Below, piece after piece: positions 44,275 to 55,413 of a stretch of 64,000 nucleotides of DNA. Under the pieces are notes generated by a model. The model was not told the origin of the DNA. It saw only the letters and a list, made by a program, of their open reading frames with translations, and made no database searches. How positions within the stretch are numbered: position 1 is the stretch's first letter; each line of letters opens with the position of its first letter. This stretch comes from Neopestalotiopsis rosae. Its lineage: Eukaryota; Ascomycota; Sordariomycetes; Amphisphaeriales; Sporocadaceae. The stretch is taken from contig JALGAS010000007.1 of the NCBI GenBank assembly GCA_023078685.1, positions 682,001 to 746,000 of the forward strand, in the 5' to 3' direction. A program made the position numbers and the translations under genes.

Positions 44275-45707
44275 ATGAATCCCTATCTCGACAGCCCAGC
44301 ATCATCAGCGACGAATATGACGCATATTCTGAGGAGGGGTCGACAACGAAAGTACGAAGCCGTGGAAAATGCATGGGAAATTGACAGGACTATCTGGAGT
44401 CACCTGGCTTTGTCCCAAACAGATGATACCGTTTCCGTAACCTTTCACGTTGGTTGGGAATTAAAAAAAAAAGCGTTCAGATTGAACTTGACGGGAATCT
44501 GAACTGGGACCAGTGTTAACAATTACTGGCAACTCATCACATTCCTGGGCCGCTGGATGCGAGGACTACGTCCAAGCAACTTGGAAGGAGACAGGGAAGG
44601 AATTCTTGACTGAATTGGAATCGTCATTGGAAAACAGCATTTCCCCGCGTGAGTATCCTCGTGGACAAAAAGTTCAACACGTCTCGTTTCCACGTCAATA
44701 TAGGTTCATGCACTAATTTCTATCTCTGCGACACAACAGATCAACGGCCAAAGAGGAGACTCCAAATTGAGTGGGTTGTTGCAAACACGGAAGTCCACTT
44801 TGAAGGTCAAATTGACGAAGTCTCGGTGCTTGCACAACTTCTTTGTTGGATTGCAGCAACATTCCGTATACCAGAAGCAAAGTATGTAGGACGCTCTTGT
44901 GTGAGCTTCCGCTACTCCCACGCCTCTAGCTTTCTCCGTGGTTCCAAGAGATGTTCGGCTCCAACCTCCGAGCAGTCATCGGAGCCATCAGTCTTCAAAA
45001 TCAATTTGAACAACATGAAGACTTTTGACCGTGAACATGGGAGAGCCAGCTCGCGAATTCCACTATTTCCCCAAGCTCCCCAAGAGCTCCAGCTGATGAT
45101 CTGGGAAGCTTGGCGACTGGATAAGGGTCCGGTCCGTTATTGCTTCATGCTAAATGGTCCGTTGTGCCCAGAGTATGCCGCGCTGAACTGGCGTACCAGA
45201 TCGTGGATGAGCCGTGAAGAGGTGATACTCGAGAAAAACTATCCAGATCCCCTGGACGAATCGGCGCGCTTTATTAACACGGTGGTCAATTTTCTTGAGC
45301 CCACGGAAGTTCCTTCTTGGGTCTCTTCAACATCAAGACTCGCATGGAAATACTTTCCATCTCTCTATTCCGGACTATACCACTGTAACGGAGTTATTAG
45401 CATTAATGACTACTTGATCAGTTATGGCTAATCCCAGCCCAGATCTGACGCAACGCGCAGACTGGGAAGGGGTTGCGAGAGGATTGGCGATTGCCTCTAC
45501 ATGTTGGGCACGTTTGTTTCCGAACACTATCATGGCAAGCGGTTTCCCTGTCCCCCCGGATCTAAACTAAGTACGGTGGAGGTCATGCGATTCTTGATTG
45601 ACCCCTCGTTCACAGCTACATTGTATCGAAATAACGCTATTATGGGCTGGAGAGCAAGGATGGAAATAGAGGAAAATGTACTAAGAACGAGATTACGGAA
45701 AGAATAA
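44275..45707 (+). pseudogene. Frame-broken gene ending in a 2EXR domain
   Basis: The first segment (44275-44502) codes a plausible protein (RRGRQRKYEAVENAWEIDRT) up to a 10-A run at 44463-44472, after which the frame runs into a stop. A different frame resumes as VLTITGNSSHSWAAGCEDYV (44513 on), with a good 55-nt intron at 44649-44703 leading to RSCTNFYLCDTT. That frame continues without a break to 45431 and includes the 2EXR signature FPQAPQELQLMIWEAWRLDK (~45062-45120). A third frame (45501-45707, MLGTFVSEHYHGKRF) may be a last exon that reaches into the right-hand repeat. So an unknown N-terminal region seems fused to a 2EXR domain. Decay is likely, though sequencing error in the A-run is possible. 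Confidence 0.5.
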
Positions 45708-45878
45708 AAATAATGAAAGAATAATGAAAGTACGTAGAAAAATCTTTTAAATAAAGCAATTTGCTCTTTTTTCTCCCTAGATAACTCTATTGAAAATATA
45801 AAACTTTAATAGAGGGAACATAGGGAGAAAAAAGATTCCTATACGTCTATTCGTGCACAGACTTCTGCTTGGTTATTG
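45665..45878 (-). mobile_element. Solo or truncated copy of the MITE end, inverted orientation
   Basis: The right boundary (45853-45878) holds CACAGACTTCTGCTTGGTTA followed by TA, inverse to the left end of the MITE at 43025. Read in reverse, the next ~190 bp track the MITE interior (shared GAAAAAAGAGCAAA and TTATTCTTTC). The inner terminal repeat is missing, because homology stops near TAGTAC around 45670. Confidence 0.6.
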
Positions 45879-46490
45879 TATATCAAAAGGGTGTCGTAAA
45901 AGTCACAACCTGTTCCGAGTATCACACTTGCCAAGAAAGTTACCAAAGAAGAAGTGTTGATGAAAGAGGTGGAAAAAGTGACAGACACTCGCTATATGGC
46001 CCAAGCTTTTCCCTACGTGGGTGAAACTAGGACGAGTGAAATCGCCGCTGCCAGTCAATGCAATAAGAAGGGATACACAAGCTGACTGCATCTAAGTTTC
46101 CATGTAAGAGTTCCTTGACAGTCGAAAAGAGAGATTCTCAGCTGTAAACCAATTATCGCGTTATTGAGGATAAAGTCATTCCAACTAAGCAAGCGGGCCA
46201 GTTAGTAAAGACAAGCAAGGTGATGAGCCCAGCAAGGCGATCGGCATATCAAGCTAATGTAGTGTAGTGTAGGTCTAGCAAACCACGCTTCTTTCCCCAC
46301 AACTCCTTCCATCGTGGGTCACTTCCAAGGTTATTAGTATGACCCACGCATCCAGATTTTGAAGACTTTTCTCTTTCATCTGAAAAATTTTCTCTTCCCT
46401 TCTTTCCGGAATGATGAATTGTACTTGTTAGTTCTCATTAACGAAATGTCTTTTCAACAAGAGAAGTGATGCGAGTCATCATTCGCCAAG
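45879..46490. other. Intergenic region between repeat and tRNA gene
   Basis: No supported gene. The minus-strand ORF at 45903-46091 looks random. The 5' flank of the tRNA gene is T/C-rich (46370-46400). Confidence 0.5.
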
Positions 46491-46597
46491 GCCCCGCTGG
46501 CTCAATGGTAGAGCATTAGACTTCTATAGATACTGTCGTCTTCCAAAGATGAAGTATAGGAATCTAAAGGTTGCGGGTTCGACCCCCGCGTGGGGTT
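46491..46597 (+). tRNA. tRNA-Arg(UCU) with a 35-nt intron
   Basis: The cloverleaf folds as follows: acceptor GCCCCGC with GTGGGGT (a G-U pair at 1:72), D-arm GCTC...GAGC, anticodon stem TTAGA/TCTAA with loop CTTCTAA, and T-arm GCGGG-TTCGACC-CCCGC. The anticodon TCT is at 46523-46525. An intron at 46527-46561 sits one base 3' of the anticodon, the canonical position. The exons total 72 nt before CCA addition. It decodes AGA. Confidence 0.9.
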
Positions 46598-47058
46598 CTA
46601 TTCCTCAAGATGAATCATTTCATCAGATCGCCTCTTTTTTTTGCCTTTCTTTTTTCATCTTGATTGATGCTGATGACTTCTTTTGTTTGTAACAAACGAC
46701 GGACGTGGTCACGGTTGGTGGTCATGTTACCGGTTGCTCTACGGGTAGTGGCTGTACTTGCCTTGTCATAGATACTTGTTGTGCGCCAGCGAAGATAGAT
46801 CATACATGTTGGACAATGTTCGCGTGTAAAGTCAATATCTAGAGTCCATATCCATACAGTCGTGCCATATGCGCAGACATACTACATGCGCAATCTGCTA
46901 GAAATATCCTTCCACCAAACCAAGTTTATACCATATAACCCGATAGGAACCAACTCATCCATACTTCCGCCATAAGAGCTCACCAATACATGCTGCTCAA
47001 GTCAAGCTCATATGCCTCAAATTCTGCCTTCCATGAGAATTGGATAGAAGAAGCCTCC
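46598..47058. other. tRNA 3' flank and convergent spacer
   Basis: A T-rich run (46631-46658) downstream of the tRNA could act as a Pol III terminator. The remainder is the 3' UTR side of the MFS gene. No gene seen. Confidence 0.5.
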
Positions 47059-49312
47059 TTATCCAGATGATGCTGTCGTAGGATTAGAGTTTAGTCTTGG
47101 ATTCCTTACAGCCAATGGAAAGCGTCTTCGGCCATTGACAATCATGTCATGATTAGGCTTCTCCAGAGTACCATAGATGTTGTTGAAATACTTTGTTGGA
47201 TCGCCCACCGAGTCTGTGACGCGACGGCTAGCATTGCATTGTTCGCAAACCACCCAGACGATTTTGGACTTGGGGCCTTCCGAGGCTGTCGTATCGCGAG
47301 ACGAATTGCGATTCTTTTCAATTGATAACTCGGAAGAGAATGATGATGTTCGGATTGGTGGTAGTTCTGGTTTTGGGCTGTTCCTGCTCGTCGGACTGCT
47401 GCTGCTGCTGCTGCTACTACTACTGGTGGAAGATGAAATAGTTTCGACATACGACCATCGCTTGCTCGGTCGATATTTATCCGAGTTCTCTTCTTTCGGC
47501 GATTGAGTTTGAGAAACACCTTGTTGTCCGATACGTATGAAAGGAGCCAGCAAGAGAGAAAACCCTGCAAAAGCAGTCGTAACGATGAATGTCTTGGTGT
47601 AAGGCAACGTGGGATCGTGCTGACCATTAAAGGAAGTCCATACAGCCGTGGTAAACCCCAGGCCAAGGGGGAGACCAAGACGCAGAGTGGTCTGAAGTAG
47701 AGAAGCGCCGATCGAATGATGCTCTAGGGGCAGTACTGATAGAGTATATAGCTTTTAAGGGTCAGATTCAATATTGAGAGCAAGTTTTTGTGGGGTGGCG
47801 CTTACGGATCCAACATTCATTGTCCAGTCCATACCAATAGTGCTGAGAAGAAGCGACGGAAAAATTAGAGCAAAGTAATTCGTATCCTGGTCCAAGAAAA
47901 CAAGGAGCAGGTTGCTCAGGACCGAGCATGACGCAGCAGCGATGAGTAAAATTGTTCCAGATATTCTGTCCATGATGAGCCCAACCAACGGACTGAAGAA
48001 GATACCTACTAAGGCTTGTGGCAAGAGACGGACGGCCACGTCGAAAGGCTCTAGTCCTTGTATTTTTTGTAGAAACATGGTGATCCAAAATACGGTCGGA
48101 TAGTATGCCATTGCCGATGTCAAGGCCGATACATTCACCTGGTAGCACACCATTAGAAACCTGCATAGATTGTTGGCCACCAAAAGTATAACATACCAAC
48201 ACGACACTGGTGTTTTCCCATATAGCTGGTGGTATCATTGGTCTCTTTGCCGAACTCTCCCACATGATGAAGCTGCCAAGGAAAAGAAGTCCCAAGGTCA
48301 GAAGGAGTATCACAGTCGGAGTCTTCCACGGCTGGGGGCCTTCAGGTCCAACAGTCAAGGCGACTGTGAACGTAAGCACGCCGGTAACAAGAAGAAATAA
48401 ACCGGTCCAGTCGAACTTTTGAAAAGCTCCTCCAATGTTTGGAATCTTCTTGGAAACAAGGACAAATGGACTGACTACATCGCACTGTTGAGCCCGCCGC
48501 AATTTGGAGTTGGAGCGGGATTCGGCAACATTGGGAACAATCCACCAGCTGAGTACTGTGATGATGGCATATAATATGCCTAGAAAGATGAACGTCGCTT
48601 TCCAACTGAAACTTGACGCTACTCCGCCGGTGCCAAGGCCGCCTACAATTATCGCTGCTGGGTTGCCCATCAAGAAGGAAGAAAAGACGATGTTCTTGCG
48701 GCGGGACGGTTCAGGGTAGACCAAGCTTAATATCCCGACGGCAATGGGTATCGTTGCAGCGCACGCCAGGCCAGCCAATCCAGACATGATATCAATCACG
48801 ATGCCACTATTGGCAAATGAGGTGAAGGCAACGATCAGGGAGAATGCCGTGAGGCTGATGATGAGCAGGTATTTGCGCGAGAGGACCGGGCAGATATCTG
48901 CTAAGTGACCAAAGGGGATGAGGAACGCGCCAGTGGTCAGGCTGTCATTGTTCGTCAAGATTGCGCATGATCTTGAAAAGGGCAAGAGAAAGAGGAAGAC
49001 TTACCCAGACGCTCCGCTAACCCAAGCCGTCTCTGCTGGACTCATGTCTAGGCTCTTGTTGATGTCGGCAGCCACCACGATCATGGAACGTTGAAGAAAG
49101 ACAGACGAGGCGGCCGCAAAGGCAATGAGAGCGACAAAGAAACATTCATGGACAATATTCGTCAACACATCTGGCCGGGTGCCGGGCGGCAGAGGAGCTG
49201 GCGCTTTAGCATCTTCATTGAGGCAAACGTCCTCGAGCTCTTCCCGAAAGGTGTCTGTAGATGAGTTCCAAGTCTCGTGGCTCTCAGGCTTCTCGTCATG
49301 ATCGATGGCCAT
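47059..49312 (-). CDS. Major facilitator superfamily transporter with long C-terminal tail
   Basis: Four exons (47059..47751, 47806..48138, 48197..48941, 49005..49312) give 692 residues; introns are 54, 58 and 63 nt. The start MAIDHDEKPE is preferred over an upstream in-frame Met at 49366. The hydrophobic core has 12-14 transmembrane segments typical of fungal drug-resistance MFS proteins (FLIPFGHLADICPVLSRKYL, WWIVPNVAESRS, GFTTAVWTSF). For the third intron the acceptor TTAAAAG at 47752 is the only one that keeps the frame. After the last helix there is an unusual ~170-residue cytoplasmic tail with a long Ser run and a CxxC pair (WVVCEQCNASRRV). Function is presumably efflux of small molecules; substrate unknown. 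Confidence 0.85.
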
Positions 49313-49681
49313 TCTAGTGATGGTGCAAGTATTCGTGTCCCTTAATCTGATCCAAAATGCGACCAAGAGATCAAAGCCAAAAAGCCAAGAAAGCGAAGTA
49401 CTGGTGCATGATCATGTGTTTTTGTTTGTATGTTTAGAATCAAGTGCAGAAGCGAAGGATGTTGGAGCAGCCGGTCCTCGATTGACGTCTTTCTTGTTGT
49501 CTAAGAAATCCGGGAAACTGCGAGTTGCGACGGCACTTGGCATCGTCGCAGTCTTATGTCTGGAAATATGTCATTCTCCTTTGTACTTTCCTCATAATTA
49601 GCTGAGTTCTCAGAGAAGGATCTCCCCTTTACCCAAACAAGAACGTCCTGACGCAGTGAGTAGGTCGATTCATCATTATTT
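49313..49681. other. Intergenic: MFS promoter and MRM2 3' end
   Basis: Spacer of 369 bp between two minus-strand genes. No gene seen. Confidence 0.6.
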
Positions 49682-50984
49682 CTATTTGGTGATTTCCTCT
49701 AATTTTACATCGCTCTTTCTTCCAAGAGCTACAAAAAATGCTTCCCTTGATTCCTGTCACAGGTATCAAGCTGTTAGTGTCGGTCTTTTTATGCTGACAA
49801 TTTTCTGCAAGCGCAATTACTCACATTTCTGGAAGACTCGGGCTTTTCTCTGGCCACCCTTCTAAACATCTTCTTGAGTTTCATCTCTAGATCCTTGTCC
49901 TCGGAGCCCTGATAAAATTTACAGATAAAGTGGCCTCCGGACCTCAAGGTGTCGCTGGCGAATTGAAGTGCAGCAAGGCACAAATCCTAATTGATGCAAA
50001 AGTCAGCGAGAGCTCGGGGCTACTGAAATGGGCGCCACTCCCGTTCCCTTCTTCGTACTTACCATACTGCCGGCATGGTCCCGAAAGCTCATTCCGCTCG
50101 TGTTCATCATCCTGCGATACGGGTTACTCAACGTGTTACTGGAAAAGCCGGATGTTTGTGGCCAAGGTTCTGACATGTCGCTCAATACTACCTGTGTATC
50201 TTGTCAGCAAAAAAGGCCTGAGATGACTTGGCGGCGAATGACCAGGACTCACATCAACTAACCGGCCTCCGTCGTCGAACGGTGCATGCTCGGCGGTGTC
50301 TGCCCGTTCGGCGTCAATGTAACTCGGCTTCCCCTTGATGAGAGCCTCAAACTCCTCGGCATCAAGTATGGCGCCCTCTTCATCCTCGGCCGATTTCTTA
50401 TACTCTGGTTGTTTTCTCGAAAATTCCCTGAGATACTCCTTGACCAGGTTCTGGACCGCTGGGTTCAAAAAGTTGCCTTGTATCGTCGACACGCCCTTTG
50501 GCGGCTGGGCGGGAATCAGGTCAATACCGACAATCTGGCCGGTCGGCTTGGTGCGCTCCTGGGCCACCTGAGACCATGAGCCGGGCGCATAGCCCAGATC
50601 AATCACCATTTGACCCCTTTTGAAGATTTTGTACTTTGAGTCCATCTGATATGCTTGTCAACCATCACGGCCTCGGGCTTAAACAGGCAAGGTGAACCAG
50701 CTAGCACATTGTCACCAAATGCGAGATCAGGGCCAACGTACCTCGAGCAGCTTGAAAGCTGCCCGACTCTTGAGGCCTTGCACACGGGCCTCGCGGGCAA
50801 AGAAGTCATTTCCCTGCCGCTGCTTCCATCGCGAATTTGAAGACGAGTAGCGGACGCCGCTGCCAATGCACGGCGCGACTGGTGCCTGGCAAATGGGTCG
50901 CCTCAACGACAGGCAGGCTGTCGGCGCTCTCAACCTCGAAAGCGTGCCATCGAGCACTAATCCCGTCCTCGGCAGCCCCTTCAT
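49682..50984 (-). CDS. MRM2: Mitochondrial rRNA 2'-O-methyltransferase MRM2 (FtsJ/RrmJ family)
   Basis: Five exons (49682..49753, 49825..49986, 50063..50191, 50253..50645, 50742..50984) give 332 residues; all introns are phase 0. The N-terminus is basic and lacks early acidic residues, as expected for a mitochondrial presequence. The FtsJ fold shows the SAM-binding VIDLGYAPGSWSQVA and the catalytic K-D-K-E tetrad: Lys78 (AAFKLLE), Asp217 (VLSDMSEPWPQT), Lys278 (GGHFICKFYQG) and Glu313 (SREAFFVALG). The Glu lies in a 72-nt last exon. MRM2 in yeast methylates a uridine of mitochondrial 21S rRNA and is needed for large-subunit assembly. An insert of ~60 residues (~135-200, PEYKKSAEDEEGAILDAEEF) lies between the SAM site and the catalytic Asp, as in other filamentous fungi by my recollection. 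Confidence 0.92.
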
Positions 50985-51410
50985 CCAACCAATGATTTCA
51001 GAAAGCGCAAAGACACGCTTTCCAACATTTATCGAAAAATTAGGATGATGTTGGATGGGCTACGAAATCTTGGACGGGATTGCAAGTTTTGACAAGATGC
51101 GCTGGTTGATGCCATGCTAGTTTCATGCATATAGCGAGGGTTATGCATCAATGAATACACGACCATGTCGGCGAATATCAAACACCAACAAAGAAGCAAG
51201 AATCAATGCACAAAAGATTAAGTGTCATTTCAAATTTGGTCAAGTACCAGGACAAATAAATTATGCATCGAGAAATTCATTTGTATTCCTACAAGGCTAA
51301 TGCAATCATGACCTCTAAAGCCAGCCAGAAAATGATCCGTGTACCCAAACACCTAAAATGCAAAACAATCCGTATCCTGGAAACTCCAAATGCATCTGGC
51401 TACCCAGACT
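50985..51410. other. Intergenic: MRM2 promoter and 3' end of coiled-coil gene
   Basis: Spacer of 426 bp, A/T-rich. No gene seen. Confidence 0.6.
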
Positions 51411-53546
51411 TTATGCGAGAAAACTTGCTCCTACACCTCTCTTGTCCTTTTTCAGTGGTGAAAATGAAGCGCCTGCAAAGGCATTCCGCACACCACCGAG
51501 AGGCGCCCTCTTCTTTGCACCGCCAGCCGCTGGCGCTTTGCCCGCAGCAGCAGCAGCCTTGGGAGGCGCCTCGGATACAGCCTCTTCGTCATCATCAAAT
51601 AGCGTCTTGGTGGATCCCAAGACCTTGCGCTTCCTCTTCTTTGGCTCATCTTGCTTGGGTGCTTTGGAGGTGTTCGCTGAAGATGTGCTGGTGTCCTCTG
51701 GCAAGGAAACGTCAAACTTGACAGCCTGTGTCTTCTCGGCTGGCTCCTGGTCATTCTCCTGTCCTTCCTCGACCACCTTCTCCAGCGCAGGTGCCGCCTT
51801 GGGGGCCTTCTTCAAGGCCGTCTTTGGCTGAGGCTGAGAATTCTTCTTGACCGACGGTGCTTCGCCAAGTATCTTCTTAGGTCGGCCACGGGCCTTGGGC
51901 TTTGGCTTTTCGACTTCCTCTTCTTGGGGCTTGCTCGGGACTGGCTCAGATGGCTCAGTGGTGGTTTCGGCCGCCTCATCCTCAATGATTGGGACTACTG
52001 GCGGGCTTGCCCCATCTCTCTTGGCGAGCGGGATGTAGCTCTGATCAGCAGCATCGTCGTCGTCCTCTTGTGCATCATCGCCTCCAGATTCTTTGCCCCG
52101 GTTGAGGAATGGTGTAATCGAAAAGGTCGACTTTTCTCCCAACAACGATGGCTCAGCCACCTTCTTCTTAAGAACCTTGCGGGGTTGATCGTCGGCGCTT
52201 GGTGTTGCAATTGTGATCTGAGAGAAGTCTGTTTTGTTGATAGCATTTCCCTTTGTTCTCTTGAATGTGGGTCGCCCAACACTCTTCAAGTTGATCTCCT
52301 CCACTACCGATGCATGGCTATTTTGAGCCTTGCGAAGTTCTGATTGAGACTGCTTGAGCTGGTCTTGGAGCTCACGGTGTTTCGTCTTGAGCTTTTCAAA
52401 CTTCTTCTCGAATGCATCGCTCCGCCTATTAGCCTCATCAACTGACTCCCGGGCGCTGTCCCGGGCCTTCTTCAGTTCCTGCTGCGATGCAGCGAGTTTC
52501 GTCTCAGCTTCTTCGAGTTTAGAACGCAGCTCATCAGCAGCGTCAGTGGTTGTGTTTTGCTCCTTTGTCTGTGTCTTCTGTGCCTGGCGTTTCTGGGTAC
52601 TAAGCTCTTCTGCCAGCTTCTCGGTCTCCTCTTGAGACTCGCGAAGCTGCTTCTGAGCGTCTTGGAGCTTCTTCCGCAGGCCAGACTGGGCCTCGCGGGT
52701 GCTATCTTGGTCTTCAAGCGCCAACTGGTGTGTTTGCTTCTCTTGTGCAAGCTGGTCCTCTAGTCTTTGACGCTGGGCTTTTTCAGCAGCCAGCTCTTTC
52801 TCGGCCTCACGAAGTTGTTTCCGGAGATCATCCTCAACTCGGTCGGTGCTCTCGCGCTTCTTCATGGCCCTCTTGGTTGCTTTCTTCTCGTTTGCCAGCT
52901 CAACCTCTAGGGTGCTGACTTGGCGTTCGAGGGCGAGTTTCTCAGCAAGAGTCGCCTGTTGCTGGGCCAGCTGGGAACGGAGGTGTTCCAGCTCAGGTTT
53001 GAGAACTGCAAGTTCGCGGTTCATGGCCAACTTCTCGGCCAAATCATTTGTCGAGTTTTGGTTGGCATCGTTCATTGCCTGGAGTTCATTCTATATCGGA
53101 GACGTCAGTGGATGAGTACTTTGCTAGAGCGCATTGCAAACGTACCTTGAGATTTGAGAATTCGCGCTCTTGCTTGCGCAGTTGCTTTTCCTGCGAGCGG
53201 ACCACCTGGATCTTAGCCTCTAGTTGAGCGCCGAGGTCTTCGCATTGTGTCGTTAACTCCGCGTTCTCGTCGTTGCTCTGAATGATCTGATCACGCAAAG
53301 TGATGTTCTCGTCGCGAAGGATCAGAATGCGTAGCTTGAGACGGCGCACGTCTTCGTCCTTGATCAAGAGATCGGACTCGCTGGCGCCCTGTTGATGCTT
53401 CATCTCGAGTTCGTGCAATTGTTCGGTGCGCTTGAAATAAACGATCAGCCATTGAATAATCCATGAGCGAGTGTGATGCGCCGTATTCTCACCTTCTCGA
53501 TAGCTTCCGGGTCGGCCTGACCGGTGGCCTTGCGAGCTTTGCTCAT
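51411..53546 (-). CDS. Coiled-coil protein with basic, probably nuclear, C-terminus
   Basis: Three exons (51411..53090, 53146..53430, 53493..53546) give 672 residues; introns of 55 and 62 nt are phase 0. The first exon codes only MSKARKATGQADPEAIEK. Residues ~20-385 are almost continuous heptad-type coiled coil rich in Glu, Lys, Gln and Leu. The C-terminal ~290 residues are disordered with conserved-looking blocks: EKSTFSITPFLNR (~405), an AT-hook-like KARGRPKK, KKRKRKVLGSTKTLFDDDEE and the terminus SPLKKDKRGVGASFLA. This looks like a chromosome- or spindle-associated structural protein, but I do not recognise the family; kinetochore, spindle-pole or nuclear-matrix roles are only suggestions. 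It is divergent to OST3 over 700 bp. Confidence 0.8.
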
Positions 53547-54246
53547 GGTGAAGGCGCGTTGGTGTGAATGAAGAATTGATGGAATGGATATAAACAAACC
53601 CCAAAGACTGGGAGATAAGAGTTGTTGAAGAGGGTATTGAAGTCGTCAAGAAGACAAAATCAACACATGCTTGTCGGTGCGACCAGGCAGGGAAGATAGA
53701 ACTATGATGAAGTCAGGTCAGGGTTGCGGTGGTGATGGAAATGGGTCCGAGGTGATGGTTCTGGATTTAGAAGACGGGGGACCTTGGACGTGTTTGGTGG
53801 GCGGCTCTCAATCGAGTTGGGGTAAGTAAACACAGTACCGAATTGGGATTGGTGTCGGATTTGGCGCCGGTCCGACCTTGGCTACGTAATCGAGAGACAC
53901 TAGCTCAAGTACGTACCCTCAATCGTTCGTGTGGAGAATCGGGACTGGACCTCTCAATTGGACCCCTGCATTTGAGCCACGGTGGGTGACGAAGCACTGA
54001 GCTCCAGCCAAGAGCCCGTCCAATTGATTGAGGCCACCTTTGAAGTCCAGGAGCTACGCTACTACTGAACCTACATTCCAGACTGTATACTCTGCGAGCT
54101 TCAATTCGCATCAGGACATCACCATTCATTTGTAGCGTGATCCTGCTCAGAGACTGTGCCCATTGTTGCACATTGTAATCAATTGCCAATCGACGGCCCC
54201 CTTCCCTTCTTTTTCAGTCATTCGCCTATTGTGCGCCGCCTTCACC
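53547..54246. other. Divergent promoter region of coiled-coil gene and OST3/OST6
   Basis: About 700 bp between two divergent start codons. No gene seen; it presumably holds both core promoters. Confidence 0.6.
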
Positions 54247-55413
54247 ATGCGCTGGCTACCGATTCTGATGTCCCTGGCCCTGCCCTTTGGGTCGTTCGCC
54301 GCCAAGAAATCAGCCGCCTCTGTCGACCGATACGAGGAATTCCACTCAAAGGCAGTGGCCGCTTCCATACCCATCAAGCTCGATGACAAGGCCTACAAGA
54401 AACTCACCACCGCGCCCCGCGACTATACTGCCGCCGTGCTGTTGACAGCCATGGATAACCGCTTTGGCTGCCAGCTCTGCCGCGAGTTCCAGCCCGAGTG
54501 GGATCTCCTTGGCAAGAGTTGGACCAAGGGCGACAAGAAGGGAGATTCGCGCTTGATTTTTGGTACCTTGGACTTTGCCGATGGCAGAGATACCTTTGTT
54601 TCGGTATGAGGCGTCAATTGTTGTTCAGAACCTCTACTACGAACCTGCTGCTGACTTCACGATTCTAGCTTGGTCTGCAAACCGCTCCCGTACTTCTTCT
54701 CTTCCAGCCCACTACCGGACCTCATGCCGTCTCTGTCGTCGAGCCCCTTCGTTACGATTTCACAAACGGGTGAGTTTCCCATGACAAAATTGCCTGAACT
54801 TGTTAATATACTGACACTGCCAAGACCCCAAGTTGCAGAGCAAGTCCACAACTGGATCGCCCGCCACATGCCTGACAGACCTCAGCCAGCCGTCAAGCGT
54901 CCTATCAACTACATTCTGTGGATAACTACCACTGTTTCCGTGCTCGGAGCTGTGGCTGTTGGCGCCAAGGTCTGGCCATATGTCCTGCCTGTTGTTCAGA
55001 ACCGCAACGTCTGGGCAACGCTTACCATCATCATGATTCTGGCCTGTACTGGAGGTCACATGTTCAACCAGATCCGCAAGGTTCCTTACGTCTCTGGAGA
55101 TGGAAAGGGTAACATCAACTACTTCACCGGAGGTTTCCAGAACCAGCTGGGTATTGAGACCCAGATTGTTGGTTTCATCTGTAAGTTGCTCATGGCAATC
55201 GTCGAGATATCATCTGCTCACATGTTCTTAGACGGCGCACTCTCTTTCATGGTCATTGCCCTCATCCTCAGGGCGCCCAGACAAGCCGACAAGAACTTCC
55301 AGCAGGGCCTCGTCATTGCCCTGAGTGCAGGTGTTTTCCTCCTCTACGGTGGTCTCCTGGCCATCTTCCGCATCAAGAATGGCGGTTACCCCTTTGCCCT
55401 TCCCCCGTTCTAA
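54247..55413 (+). CDS. OST3: Oligosaccharyltransferase subunit OST3/OST6
   Basis: Four exons (54247..54603, 54669..54769, 54825..55180, 55232..55413) give 331 residues; introns are 65, 55 and 51 nt. A signal peptide (MRWLPILMSLALPFGSFA) leads into an ER-lumenal thioredoxin-like domain with the redox motif CQLC (Cys75, Cys78). Four transmembrane helices follow: INYILWITTTVSVLGAVAVG, NVWATLTIIMILACTGGHMF, ALSFMVIALIL and LVIALSAGVFLLYGGLLAIF. This is the OST3/OST6 architecture: the subunit forms transient mixed disulfides with substrates and widens the N-glycosylation range of the OST complex in the ER. OST3 versus OST6 cannot be separated from sequence alone; most filamentous fungi have a single homologue. 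Confidence 0.93.
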
